Below are positions 8,411 through 17,366 of a DNA stretch of 64,000 bases, piece after piece. Within the stretch, counting starts at the first letter, position 1, and every line of letters begins with the position of its first letter. The notes beneath the pieces were generated by a model that saw nothing but the letters and a program-made list of their open reading frames with translations, made no database searches and was not told where the DNA came from. The translations under genes and the position numbers were made by a program. Source of the stretch: Salaquimonas sp. (GTDB lineage: Bacteria; Pseudomonadota; Alphaproteobacteria; Rhizobiales; Rhizobiaceae); contig JANQQM010000002.1 in NCBI GenBank assembly GCA_028289365.1, positions 1 to 64,000 on the forward strand, given 5' to 3'.

Positions 8411-10897
8411 ATGAATGACGATTCAAACAGCGGCGTTGGCGGCCTTGCCTGGCCAGAAGCCTATAAAGACCTGCAGTCTCTTATTGCAGACCAGTGGGGT
8501 GTCGGAGATGAACTCTATCTCACACGCCAACTTGGCCATGGAAAATCAGGAGCGCTCGTTTATCTCGCTGATGTCACCAGCGAAAACTATGCCGGTCAGG
8601 CAATCCTCAAACTTGATCAGGCGCCTGACCCGGAACAGCAGGAAAAATCGGAAGCAGATCGTCATATTCAAGCAGCCGAGGCAGAACCGGATTTTGCCGA
8701 ACGGCATCTGCCTAGGGTTGTCTATACTGCCCATGACGGAAAAAGCCTGGCTATTCTTTCGACGGTCGCCGCGCGAGGCCTGGAGTTTGTGGTGCCATGG
8801 GAGCTTTGCGACCATGACCGTCAGATCGACATTGCCAAACGATTGTCCCGTGCCCTTTTGGAAGACTGGAACCGGTCGGCGCCGTTGGCATCGGGCCTGC
8901 AATCGCCTCAAACACTCTTGCGCGGATGGCTTGGCCACCGGCTTGATGCAAAATATGGCCGACTTCGCTCTGAAGTAGCTGAAATTCTGGACCTGCCTCC
9001 AGAAGAACCAAGCTTTCTGTTTGAGGGACAATGGTACCCAAATCCAACAGCGTTTGCGATTGCTTCACTAGAGGCTGATGATCAATTAAAACTGCGTGCG
9101 TTGATTGGCCATATCCACGGAGACTTGAACGGGTTCAACGTTCTTGTAGGCAAGACCGGAGCAAACAAGGATCAGTATTTTCTGATCGATATGGCGTTTT
9201 ACGAAACCCGGCAATATCTGTTTTTCGATCACGCTTATTTCTCGTTAAGCTATCTGTTGAGTGCACGCAGCCAGACGCCACCGGCGCAATGGTACAATAT
9301 TTTAGAGGCTCTCTGCCCGTATGATCACCTCAGATCTAATATCGGTTTGAAGGGAGATGACGTCGGACTGGTCACGCTACTTCAGAATGTTCGCCAAGAG
9401 GTCTTCAATTGGGTTGATCGATACCAAACCAACAGGTTTTCCTATATGGACAGCCAGTTCCAGCTTGCGCAGGTCGCTGTCGGTCTGAACTTCGCCAATA
9501 AAAGGATAGATGACCGTCTCAGGCGGTATTCATTCATATATGCCGCTTCCGCACTCAAAGACTATATTCGACTGCACAATGTCGACTGGCCGATGCATGG
9601 GCCACCAATTCAACTTGAAGGCCGGCCTAAAAAATCACCTGCGCCCTCATCAACTGCTGCACAGCCTGTTGCGGAAGATTTAGCGGACGATGAAAATCCG
9701 CCGCTTCCCGAAAAACCGGCAATCGCTGTTATGGCGCTTGAAAATCAAAGCGGCGATCCAAATCAGGAAGTGCTTGCCGACGGAATGACGGACGAAATTA
9801 TCCTGGAGCTTTCGCGTGTTGACTGGTTGATGGTGATCGGGCGCGGTTCGACTTTTGCCTATAAGGGCAAATCCATCGATGCCAAGCAGATAGGCAAGGA
9901 ATTGGGCGTTCACTATCTGGTTGAAGGTGCTGTTCGTAGATCAAGTGATCGAATACGTGTCTCCACCCAACTAATCGATGCGCAGTCTGGCGAGCAATTA
10001 TGGGCAGATCGATTTGATCGTGATCTGGATGATTTGTTCGAGCTTCAGGACGAAGTCGCCCAGGCCATCGTGGCCAATATTGAGCCCAGACTTAAATTGG
10101 CCGAACGTGAGCAAGCCAAACGCAAGGCCGGAAACATCACTCTGTGGGAGGCCTTTCAGCGTGCGATGTGGCACGTCTACCGGATCAATGATGATGATTC
10201 TGAAATTGCCAAGAATCAACTCAGGGAGCTGACCGAACATTCTCCAGGGTTTTCCGGTAGCCATGCCGCTCTCGCTATCTTGCTTTTGCGCAAGGTACTG
10301 ATCGGCGAACCTGGAGATCTGCCCAATGTCCTTGCCACCGCGCAAAAACATGCGATGAGAGCGGTCGAACTGGACGACGGCAACAGTTTGGCGAGAATTG
10401 CATTGAGCCGTGTCTATCAAATCCAGGGAAAATATGATCAAGCCATCCGCGAAGCGGAAGCAGCGATTTCACTCAATCCGAGCTCATCCATCGGATACTT
10501 AAATCTAGGCGGTACGCTTTTTTGGGGAGGCCGGGCCGAGGACGCCCTCGATGCATTGGATAAATCGATCAGGCTCAGTCCAAAAGGTCCGTTGATCCCG
10601 GTCAACCTGCTGGCAAAAGGCCTTTGTTTCTATTTTCTGGACAAATTTGATGAAGCGGAGGTGTACCTCGAAAAATCTGAAGCCAGTCCGATGGTGTTGT
10701 CCTTTTCGAAGATGATATTGTCCGCTGTTTATCTGAGGCAGGGCAGGTTGGAAGATGCAAAGGCGTCAATCGCCGAGGCGCGAGAGCAGAGACCAAGCAT
10801 GTCCCTTAGCGGCATGGAAACCGCATGGCGGACATTGTCCCCACAATACCGGGACAAACTTCTGCATGATCTGAAAGCAGTCGGCTTGGACCGCTAG
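8411..10897 (+). CDS. Kinase/APH-like domain fused to a TolB-like domain and TPR repeats
   Basis: 828 residues in three parts. Residues 35-290 look like an aminoglycoside phosphotransferase/protein-kinase-like fold: a glycine-rich loop LGHGKSGALV (41-50), a lysine in AILKLD (67), a catalytic-loop-like HIHGDLNGFNVLV (HGD at 236-238) and a metal-site-like FLIDMAFYE (257-265). About 410-440 is a Pro/Ala-rich linker. About 440-570 is the TolB-like domain usual in cyclase-associated proteins (AVMALENQSGDPNQEVLADGM, LWADRFDRDLDDLFELQDEVAQAI). TPR-like helices follow to the end. No cyclase catalytic domain is present. ATG 8411 is used; an upstream start at 8387 is possible. The stop is 5 bp from that of the convergent Popeye-like gene. 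Cytoplasmic; substrate unknown. Confidence 0.72.
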   Translation: MNDDSNSGVGGLAWPEAYKDLQSLIADQWGVGDELYLTRQLGHGKSGALVYLADVTSENYAGQAILKLDQAPDPEQQEKSEADRHIQAAEAEPDFAERHLPRVVYTAHDGKSLAILSTVAARGLEFVVPWELCDHDRQIDIAKRLSRALLEDWNRSAPLASGLQSPQTLLRGWLGHRLDAKYGRLRSEVAEILDLPPEEPSFLFEGQWYPNPTAFAIASLEADDQLKLRALIGHIHGDLNGFNVLVGKTGANKDQYFLIDMAFYETRQYLFFDHAYFSLSYLLSARSQTPPAQWYNILEALCPYDHLRSNIGLKGDDVGLVTLLQNVRQEVFNWVDRYQTNRFSYMDSQFQLAQVAVGLNFANKRIDDRLRRYSFIYAASALKDYIRLHNVDWPMHGPPIQLEGRPKKSPAPSSTAAQPVAEDLADDENPPLPEKPAIAVMALENQSGDPNQEVLADGMTDEIILELSRVDWLMVIGRGSTFAYKGKSIDAKQIGKELGVHYLVEGAVRRSSDRIRVSTQLIDAQSGEQLWADRFDRDLDDLFELQDEVAQAIVANIEPRLKLAEREQAKRKAGNITLWEAFQRAMWHVYRINDDDSEIAKNQLRELTEHSPGFSGSHAALAILLLRKVLIGEPGDLPNVLATAQKHAMRAVELDDGNSLARIALSRVYQIQGKYDQAIREAEAAISLNPSSSIGYLNLGGTLFWGGRAEDALDALDKSIRLSPKGPLIPVNLLAKGLCFYFLDKFDEAEVYLEKSEASPMVLSFSKMILSAVYLRQGRLEDAKASIAEAREQRPSMSLSGMETAWRTLSPQYRDKLLHDLKAVGLDR

Positions 10898-10902
10898 GAT
10901 CG

Positions 10903-11568
10903 TTAGATCAATTTCGTCCTTGCTGTAGCCAGAAAGCGCGCGATTTCCAGTCCAATGCTTGCTTCGATCGCGATCTCCAGATCCGCATCTTTTTCAAACT
11001 CGGATTTCAGCTGCCCAAATTGCCAATCTATGACGCGGGTGGGTTTTGTTGTTCTGACCGTCACCGGCGTCGTAAATTTGGAACCCTGGTGCAAGAGCGC
11101 GATGCCACCAAGAAACCTGCCTTCGCGGAGCGTATCAACCTGGACGCCGTCCATTTCTACGCTCACTTCGCCGTCGACGATAAGTGACAGGTTTTCGACA
11201 TTTTCGCCTTGAGTAAGCAAGGTTGTCTTTGGTGTGAAGGTCGACCATTTGCCGGTCTGAAAGAGGTTGTAGGCATCCCGCTCGCTCATATTGCGAAGTG
11301 CAAGCTGATACAGGTGCCTTTCGGTATCATTGAAGGGCACAGGGCGGCGATCCAGCAACAGTTTTGTAATCCAGAAGATGTTGATCGCGGTGAAAACCAG
11401 GTTCCAGATAATGGGTGCCCAAAGCGGCTCAGGCTGAAGATAGTAATACGGCAATAGAAGCGCTGCGCCGATTACAGTCAGAATGCGAAGCCATAAAATT
11501 TCCCGAACCGAATAGGAAAAAAGATAGACCACGTTGGCAACATTGACCAATACGTCCAGACCCAGCAT
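10903..11568 (-). CDS. Popeye-type membrane protein with cNMP-binding fold
   Basis: 221 residues. About three hydrophobic segments in the first 75 residues (VLVNVANVVYLFSYSV, ILTVIGAALLLPYYYL, IIWNLVFTAINIFWITKLLL) are followed by a cyclic-nucleotide-binding beta-roll at about 95-195 (LTQGENVENLSLIVDGEVSVEMDG...GRFLGGIALLHQ). The phosphate-binding cassette is atypical: the usual GE and RTA signatures are replaced by GG and TTPVTV, as in Popeye-domain proteins, which use other residues to bind cAMP. Three membrane helices plus this fold is the Popeye layout. It is transcribed after the desaturase on the same strand, 99 bp apart. Ligand unproven. Confidence 0.75.
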   Translation of the reverse strand: MLGLDVLVNVANVVYLFSYSVREILWLRILTVIGAALLLPYYYLQPEPLWAPIIWNLVFTAINIFWITKLLLDRRPVPFNDTERHLYQLALRNMSERDAYNLFQTGKWSTFTPKTTLLTQGENVENLSLIVDGEVSVEMDGVQVDTLREGRFLGGIALLHQGSKFTTPVTVRTTKPTRVIDWQFGQLKSEFEKDADLEIAIEASIGLEIARFLATARTKLI

Positions 11569-11667
11569 GTTCTTGTCCTGTCGCTATGTTTCTTGAATCA
11601 GCGACATCTTATGGCGCGGCGTAGCCCGGTCAATCTAATGATGGATTTGGGTACTGGAATGAATAGC

Positions 11668-12813
11668 CTATTGAAGGCCCTTGGGCGCAAGGTCCCCGAT
11701 TGAACTTTCGGCCTTGTCCTGTTTGCGCCTGCGGGTCGTACGCGCTGTTGGCGGAAGCGGCGTGTCAAATTGATAATCGGGATCTGATTGCTGTTTGTCC
11801 CAAATATCGAGCATTTCGCGCCAGGCGCCAACAAGTGTGCGTGGCTCCGGCATGTCGTCGCGAACCTCCATGTGCAGCTTCTTCAGGTTATAGCAGGGCA
11901 CGCCGGCATACATGTGGTGCTCGGTATGCCAATTCATGTGCCAGTACAGAAACTCGATGACGGGATTGAGCTTCATCGACCGCACACTTTTGCGGAAATC
12001 GGCCACGTTTTCCTGCAGTCCGCAATGCTGTGGAAGGCCCACAAAATAGGCAAGCCAGTTTCCAATAAAGCTGGCAAAGGAAATGATAAGCGGAATTACC
12101 CAGAAACCGGTCGCCAGGGAAATCACGAGGACTGACCCGTGAAACGCCAACAATATTCTGGACCACCAGATCGATTTTCGGAATTGATCCGGTTGATCTT
12201 CGTGTAAGGCCTTGAGCCATTCAATGCTGGGAATTTCCTCTGACCCAACCTTGCCGAATGCGCCGAGAATGGTGACATAAATTGTCGAAATCAATCCGCC
12301 CTTGCCGAAAGTCCGGCCGGGCGTCGTAAGCAAATTTAACGTAAACATTTGCAGCAGGAAGGTCTTGCCGACCGATGGATGGAGCGGCAACAGATTTTCG
12401 CGATCGCCCTCAGGATGCAAAGTGTAGCGATGGTGGTAGGTATGGCTGCTGGCATAATCAAACGGATCCCACCAGCTCAACAGGCTGAACAGATAGAGGA
12501 AGAACTTGTTTAGCCACTTTGTGCGAAAAACCGTGCCGTGGCCCAATTCGTGTGGCGCTGTTCCACCAAAAAAGCTGGCAACCGTACCATGCACAAACAA
12601 CGCCACCAGAAATGCCAGCCAGGCCTGCTGGTACCAAAAATAGAAAACGAGTGTGCCGGTCAGGATAAAAATTGCGAGGTGACCGCCAGCCTGGAACCAG
12701 CCTTTCAGGTCACTGCGTGTTGAAAGCTCGCGAAATCTTTTCGGATCAATGGGCGAGCGATACCACTGTACGTCCAGGTTTTGCCGGATGTCCGATAAGG
12801 GTGGGTAGCTCAT
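11668..12813 (-). CDS. Membrane fatty acid desaturase
   Basis: 381 residues, integral membrane. The three di-iron histidine boxes of the desaturase/hydroxylase family are visible: HELGHG, HTYHHRYTLHPEGD and HTEHHMY, with paired hydrophobic stretches between them (IFILTGTLVFYFW, WLAFLVALFVHG, GSVLVISLATGFWVIPLIISFASF). It would introduce double bonds or hydroxyl groups into acyl chains, carotenoids or similar lipids with O2. ATG 12813 (SYPPLSDIRQ) is preferred to a TTG at 12852. The last 30 residues are basic and polar (PPTARTTRRRKQDK). Exact substrate not assignable. Confidence 0.85.
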   Translation of the reverse strand: MSYPPLSDIRQNLDVQWYRSPIDPKRFRELSTRSDLKGWFQAGGHLAIFILTGTLVFYFWYQQAWLAFLVALFVHGTVASFFGGTAPHELGHGTVFRTKWLNKFFLYLFSLLSWWDPFDYASSHTYHHRYTLHPEGDRENLLPLHPSVGKTFLLQMFTLNLLTTPGRTFGKGGLISTIYVTILGAFGKVGSEEIPSIEWLKALHEDQPDQFRKSIWWSRILLAFHGSVLVISLATGFWVIPLIISFASFIGNWLAYFVGLPQHCGLQENVADFRKSVRSMKLNPVIEFLYWHMNWHTEHHMYAGVPCYNLKKLHMEVRDDMPEPRTLVGAWREMLDIWDKQQSDPDYQFDTPLPPTARTTRRRKQDKAESSIGDLAPKGLQ

Positions 12814-13048
12814 TGCGCATAAGGAATCGGTTTCGTTGTCATTAAGGTACAACCAAACGCATTTATTTCCTATTGTGAAGCCTTGAATCAGGCAAAGCGT
12901 TAAACCGCGAGGCGTTTTCCAGAAAATGCCACGCCGTCATCAAACTGAAACATTACAGTCTGCATTTATGAAATGATGGAATTGTTTCACCTACACAGAT
13001 CTACGATCTGACAGATGCCAGACAGAAAAAAGGAAATCGACATTTGCC

Positions 13049-13981
13049 ATGGACAAGGAAGACAACCAAGACACTGGCGGTTTGAAGGTAACCGAATGGC
13101 TCGAATCGGAAATCGCCGACACACTGGACGAGGATATCGAAATCGAGCTTGAAGATGCTCTGCTTTCGAGAGCCATCAGCAAGATCTACCAGAGCGCTCA
13201 CGCAGAGACGTTGCCACGCCAGGAATACCTCATCAATCTGCTTCGGCTACAGGCTGAATTGATCCGGCTCCAGGATTGGGTTGTTCATCATCAGAAGCGC
13301 GTGGTTGTCGTATTCGAAGGTAGAGACTCCGCCGGTAAGGGAGGCGTTATCAAGCGCATTGTGCAGCGCCTGAACCCACGTGTGGCAAGAGTGGTTGCCC
13401 TGCCCGCTCCCTCGGACCGTGAACGGACACAGTGGTATTTCCAGCGATATGTGCCTCACCTGCCCGCCGGCGGCGAAATCGTCCTGTTCGATCGCTCCTG
13501 GTATAACCGGTCAGGTGTGGAACGCGTGATGGGCTTTGCCAGTGATCAGCAGGTCGAGCAGTTTTTCAAGGATGCGCCAGAATTTGAGCGAATGCTGGCA
13601 CGCGACGGGATTCACCTGGTCAAATACTGGTTTTCTATTACGGATGAGGAACAGCAACTCCGCTTCTTGATGCGCATCCATGATCCGTTGAAGCAATGGA
13701 AGCTCTCGCCGATGGACCTTCAATCAAGAGTACGATGGGAGGACTATACCAAGGCAAAGGAGGAAATGCTGTCACGTACCAATATTGATGAAGCGCCATG
13801 GTATATCGTCGAAGGCAATGACAAGAAGCGCGCCCGGCTCAACTGTATCGACCATCTCTTGTCGCTATTTCCGTATGAGGATGTAGCGCATGAGGATGTC
13901 ACGCTTCCCGACCGCGTATTCAATCCGGACTATGAACGCTCGATAATACCACGAGACCTGTACGTTCCCCAAAAATATTGA
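13049..13981 (+). CDS. ppk2: Polyphosphate kinase 2
   Basis: 310 residues, cytoplasmic. PPK2 uses polyphosphate to phosphorylate nucleoside di- or monophosphates, or runs in reverse. A Walker A motif is at 91-99 (GRDSAGKGG) and a Walker B/lid block at 143-155 (EIVLFDRSWYNRS). RDGIHLVKYWFSITDEEQQLRF and SPMDLQSRVRWEDYTKAKEEM are diagnostic of PPK2. The acidic N-terminal 45 residues are an extension typical of class I enzymes. ATG 13049 has AAAAGGAAA upstream. It is divergent from the desaturase. Confidence 0.92.
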   Translation: MDKEDNQDTGGLKVTEWLESEIADTLDEDIEIELEDALLSRAISKIYQSAHAETLPRQEYLINLLRLQAELIRLQDWVVHHQKRVVVVFEGRDSAGKGGVIKRIVQRLNPRVARVVALPAPSDRERTQWYFQRYVPHLPAGGEIVLFDRSWYNRSGVERVMGFASDQQVEQFFKDAPEFERMLARDGIHLVKYWFSITDEEQQLRFLMRIHDPLKQWKLSPMDLQSRVRWEDYTKAKEEMLSRTNIDEAPWYIVEGNDKKRARLNCIDHLLSLFPYEDVAHEDVTLPDRVFNPDYERSIIPRDLYVPQKY

Positions 13982-14019
13982 TGGGTGCCAGCCTGGATCG
14001 AATTGCGTCTCAAGCCGGT

Positions 14020-14283
14020 TTATTCGCTGCGGTTGGAGTCTTCCTCCGGGCCGTCAGCATCCTCTGCTAGATATCCATAAACAAGGAATGCCAGGCCGGC
14101 GACCGAGGCTATCAGCGCGGTCTGCTGATAATCCAGATAGTAGGCAACCAGACCAACCGGCAGAAACAGGAATGCATAGGGCGTGCTGCGGTGCCAATTG
14201 ACGCGCCCGACGCGGCCGATCAGATAATAGATAAGACTTGCGGCCAAAATCCCAATCAAGGCAAAGAAGACAATCCGTATCAT
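14020..14283 (-). CDS. Small three-helix membrane protein
   Basis: 87 residues with three hydrophobic helices (IVFFALIGILAASLIYYLI, PYAFLFLPVGLVAYYL, TALIASVAGLAFLVYGYL) and an acidic tail (EDADGPEEDSNRSE). It converges on ppk2 with a 38-bp gap. I do not recognise a family. Hydrophobicity pattern, ATG start and clean length make it a likely real gene. Confidence 0.55.
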   Translation of the reverse strand: MIRIVFFALIGILAASLIYYLIGRVGRVNWHRSTPYAFLFLPVGLVAYYLDYQQTALIASVAGLAFLVYGYLAEDADGPEEDSNRSE

Positions 14284-14451
14284 TGTTCAAAAGAGGCCTT
14301 TCATTCCTCGTGCTTTGGGCGGTCTTACCAGAATTCGGTACCTGCGATAAACAGTAAAATACCGAAGCGGCAATTCGCCGGTAGCTCCGCTTTGGTTTCG
14401 AGCATAAAATTCAGATAGTCATCTGTACTGAACCAACTGATAGAGCTTGCC

Positions 14452-14910
14452 TTGTCGAATCCCAAAGTGACAGCCTCCATCTTGCCTGCCCAAAGCCTCC
14501 TGCATCAGCGGCTTTTATCGACTGACTACCTGGATTGCTATTCTGTAGATTCGGATTTGTCTCCCCGGCGGGCGGCTGAGATCATTACGAATTTTCCGGG
14601 GTGGGTCCGGATTCTGTTACATATTCGTCATTGGCTGACGGTACCGTTTGGCCTTCTGCGCGATGGGCCGGATGCTTCAGACAAGGTTGGGCTATTTCCA
14701 GTAGAATCTGAAACTGAATCTGAGTTGATTGCCGGTTTCGACGACCGACATCTCGATTTCAGGGTTTCTGTTTTCTCACAAGATGGACGGGTATCGCTGG
14801 CCACCTGGGTCCATCCGCACAATTTTGGCGGGCGGCTCTACCTGGCTGCGATTTTGCCGTTTCACATTTTAGTCGCGCGGAATGCACTGGCGAGAGTCGG
14901 ATCAGCCTGA
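14452..14910 (+). CDS. DUF2867-family protein
   Basis: 152 residues matching the DUF2867 pattern: FPGWVRILLHIRHWLTVPFGL, then DKVGLFPVESETESELIAGFDDRHLDFRVSV, and a C-terminal LAAILPFHILVARNALARV. Family function is unknown. The only usable start near the N-terminus is TTG 14452 (GTG 14467 is an alternative), and neither has a clear ribosome binding site, so expression may be low or the true start different. It converges on nhaA with the nhaA terminator between. Confidence 0.65.
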   Translation: MSNPKVTASILPAQSLLHQRLLSTDYLDCYSVDSDLSPRRAAEIITNFPGWVRILLHIRHWLTVPFGLLRDGPDASDKVGLFPVESETESELIAGFDDRHLDFRVSVFSQDGRVSLATWVHPHNFGGRLYLAAILPFHILVARNALARVGSA

Positions 14911-14953
14911 TTTAGGAATCGATGCGGATGGCCAGAACTATGCCTAGGTGAAC

Positions 14954-14984
14954 AAAAAAGCGGCCGGCTCATATTGCCGGCCGC
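14954..14984 (-). terminator. Rho-independent terminator of nhaA
   Basis: Read on the minus strand: GCGGCCGGC, a 7-nt loop, GCCGGCCGC, then a run of six T. The 9-bp GC stem plus T-run is a textbook terminator, 65 bp past the nhaA stop. Read on the plus strand it could also slow transcription from the DUF2867 gene. Confidence 0.9.
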
Positions 14985-15049
14985 GTTGGATTGTGTTTTC
15001 ACGCCGATCCCTACCCTCCCGGAATTTACCGGAAGGGTCGGAGAAAGAC

Positions 15050-16282
15050 TTAAGCTGTGCGCGCGCCCTCTATCGACGGCGATTTTGTTTCGGCCGCCGG
15101 CAAGGCTGCCCGCAGTACGAGATAGCCTACCACTGCCGACAGTAGCGAACCGGTCAACACACCGATCCGAACAGAAGCAGCATGCTCAGGATTGTCGAAG
15201 GCAAGTGTTCCGATGAACAGGCTCATCGTGAAACCGATACCGGCCAACAGGGACGCACCGTAGATCTGGAACCAGGTAACCCCATCCGGCAATCGGGCTA
15301 TTCCCAGCTTTACGCCGGCCCAAGCGAAGCTCATGATGCCGAGCTGTTTTCCGATGAACAGGCCAGCTGCGATTCCGAGCGGGATACCTGCAAACAGGTC
15401 GTCGAATGTCAGGCCGTGCAGCGAAACTCCGGCATTGGCGAAGGCGAAAATCGGCATGATGCCAAAGGCGACCCAAGGCGCAAGACCATGCTCAATTTCC
15501 TTGAGCGGTGACTCTCCCCTCTCGTTCGATGCCTTGATCGGGATGAACAAAGCTATGGCAACGCCTGCCAGAGTCGCATGAACACCTGACTTGAGCACGC
15601 ACACCCACACGATCAGTCCGACGACAAGGTATGGTGCCACTTTGGTCACACCCCGCCAGTTCAGATAGGCAAGTGCTGCAATACCAATGGCAGCTATCGC
15701 CAAGACCTGGGTCGACAATTGCGATGTATAGAATAGCGCGATGATGATGATCGCACCGAGATCATCGATAATGGCGAGCGCGAGCAGAAACACTTTCAAC
15801 GCCACCGGGACACGCGGTCCCATGAGCGCCAGAACACCCAGAGCAAAGGCGATGTCGGTTGCAGCCGGGATGGCCCAACCGTTCAAAGCGGCGGTATCAC
15901 CATAGTTAATCCCGATGTAAACCGCTGCCGGTACGACCATGCCGCCGATTGCCGCCATGACTGGCAGGCCCGCCTGGCGGAAATTTGACAGTCGTCCTTC
16001 AACGACTTCCCGCTTTATTTCCAGTCCGACAAGGAAAAAGAATATCGCCATCAGACCGTCATTGATCCAAAGCAATAGAGGTTTGTCTATTTCCAGTGCA
16101 CCAACCTGGATAACGACGGGCGTTTCCAGAAGCCCGTCATAGAGCCAGGCAATTGGTGAGTTATCGAGCAGCAAGGCAAGCGCTGCCGCAATCATCAGCA
16201 GCACACCGCCTGCTGCCTGATGTTGAAAAAACGCCTGAGCGCCCCGCTTGAGGGCGTCCGGCTTTTTGAGAATGGCCATCAT
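15050..16282 (-). CDS. nhaA: Na+/H+ antiporter NhaA
   Basis: 410 residues, with about 12 membrane helices. It exchanges cytoplasmic Na+ for external H+ at alkaline pH or high salt. Family signatures include [33 protein letters not shown] and the ion-binding aspartate pair in [19 protein letters not shown] (equivalent to Asp163/Asp164 in E. coli). The ATG at 16282 has AGGAGG about 9 nt upstream on the minus strand. The upstream universal stress gene ends 56 bp away on the same strand, so the two probably form a stress operon divergent from the OxyR-like regulator. Confidence 0.95.
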   Translation of the reverse strand: MMAILKKPDALKRGAQAFFQHQAAGGVLLMIAAALALLLDNSPIAWLYDGLLETPVVIQVGALEIDKPLLLWINDGLMAIFFFLVGLEIKREVVEGRLSNFRQAGLPVMAAIGGMVVPAAVYIGINYGDTAALNGWAIPAATDIAFALGVLALMGPRVPVALKVFLLALAIIDDLGAIIIIALFYTSQLSTQVLAIAAIGIAALAYLNWRGVTKVAPYLVVGLIVWVCVLKSGVHATLAGVAIALFIPIKASNERGESPLKEIEHGLAPWVAFGIMPIFAFANAGVSLHGLTFDDLFAGIPLGIAAGLFIGKQLGIMSFAWAGVKLGIARLPDGVTWFQIYGASLLAGIGFTMSLFIGTLAFDNPEHAASVRIGVLTGSLLSAVVGYLVLRAALPAAETKSPSIEGARTA

Positions 16283-16338
16283 TTTATGTCGCCTCCTAAG
16301 GGCGCAACCGGCGTTTCAGCACGGAAAGAATTTCGAGA

Positions 16339-17253
16339 TTAAGCTTCAGCGAACTGGCGTTCGACGGATACGGGACCGACAAAGCCTTCCGGCTTGACGG
16401 TGAACACACTGCAGCGAACCGAGCGAAGTACCTCCTCGGCTGCATTACCCATCAGCAGGCCGGCGATGCCCGTCCTGCAGATCGTACCCATGACGATCAG
16501 TTCAATGTCCCACTGATTTACGATCGTGGTGATCGCGGCATGCGGTTCCGACCTAGGCAAGTGCAGTGTGAAATCGGTATCCGGAGGCGCTGCATCGTTG
16601 ATCAATGACAGCACCCTGTCCCTATGAACATCTTCGTGTTCGGCCAAAATCCGTTTGTAGTCATTCTCATGCAATTCCGAGTGGATCGTATCGCGGTCTT
16701 TGCCGGTCACATCCCAAGCATGAACAATGTGCAGATCGGCTCCCTTCATCTTGGCGAGGGAGGTGGACAATTCCATGATCTTCCTGTCCATGGAATTCTT
16801 TGCCACTGTGCCGCCGGCTGGATTCACGCAAGCTAAAATCCTAGCTGCCTTTGCTGCCTTAGCTGGTTTGAGAACCCAAACGGGGCATGGGCATTTGCGC
16901 ATCAATTCTACCGCCGTGTTGCCGAAGAACCGATCGCGTATTGCAGCTCCGCTATCCGCCCCGACGATAACAAGGTCGTATCCGTGACGGTGCACTGCTT
17001 CCAAAACTTCAACATAGGGTGTGCCGATCACGACTTTTGAGGTGACCTGTCCGTCATGCAGCGTGCGAGCCAGACGTTCGAGACGTTTTGTACGTTCCAG
17101 GTGATTGACCGTCGCAGACTGGTTCAGCGGAATTACTTCAAGCAATGTTGCTTCTGCATTGTTGGCACGGACCAGTGTTTCCGTGCGACTCAACACGTCA
17201 TCAGCGCCAATATTTTCTCCGTAAACCGCCAAAATTTTCTTGAATCTGCGCAT
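16339..17253 (-). CDS. Tandem universal stress protein (two UspA domains)
   Basis: 304 residues with two UspA folds. Domain 1 (about 1-145) ends with VIVGADSGAAIRDRFFGNTAVELMRKCPCPVWVLKP. Domain 2 (about 150-300) ends with LIVMGTICRTGIAGLLMGNAAEEVLRSVRCSVFTVKP. Both carry the G-x2-G-x9-G-type nucleotide-binding loop near their ends. ATG 17253 (RRFKKILAVYGEN) was chosen because GGGAGCAAGG precedes it and an upstream extension has no domain match. It leads the nhaA operon. The 113-bp region shared with the divergent LysR gene holds an OxyR-type box. Confidence 0.9.
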   Translation of the reverse strand: MRRFKKILAVYGENIGADDVLSRTETLVRANNAEATLLEVIPLNQSATVNHLERTKRLERLARTLHDGQVTSKVVIGTPYVEVLEAVHRHGYDLVIVGADSGAAIRDRFFGNTAVELMRKCPCPVWVLKPAKAAKAARILACVNPAGGTVAKNSMDRKIMELSTSLAKMKGADLHIVHAWDVTGKDRDTIHSELHENDYKRILAEHEDVHRDRVLSLINDAAPPDTDFTLHLPRSEPHAAITTIVNQWDIELIVMGTICRTGIAGLLMGNAAEEVLRSVRCSVFTVKPEGFVGPVSVERQFAEA

Positions 17254-17331
17254 CGCCTTGCTCCCAATGGTTGATATCGAAAACATATTGGCCGGCCACG
17301 GTAGTTTACAATTGTGTACGATATCAAATTT

Positions 17332-17350
17332 TGATAGAAATTTTCTATCA
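17332..17350 (+). promoter_or_regulatory. OxyR-type operator between usp-nhaA and the LysR gene
   Basis: A perfect inverted repeat TGATAGAAA-T-TTTCTATCA that contains ATAG-N7-CTAT, the half-site pattern known for OxyR. It ends 16 bp before the ATG of the OxyR-like gene, where autoregulation sites are usual. A second, weaker AT-rich palindrome (GATATC) lies just upstream at 17320. Confidence 0.7.
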
Positions 17351-17366
17351 TAGAAAAGGTCGCTAG

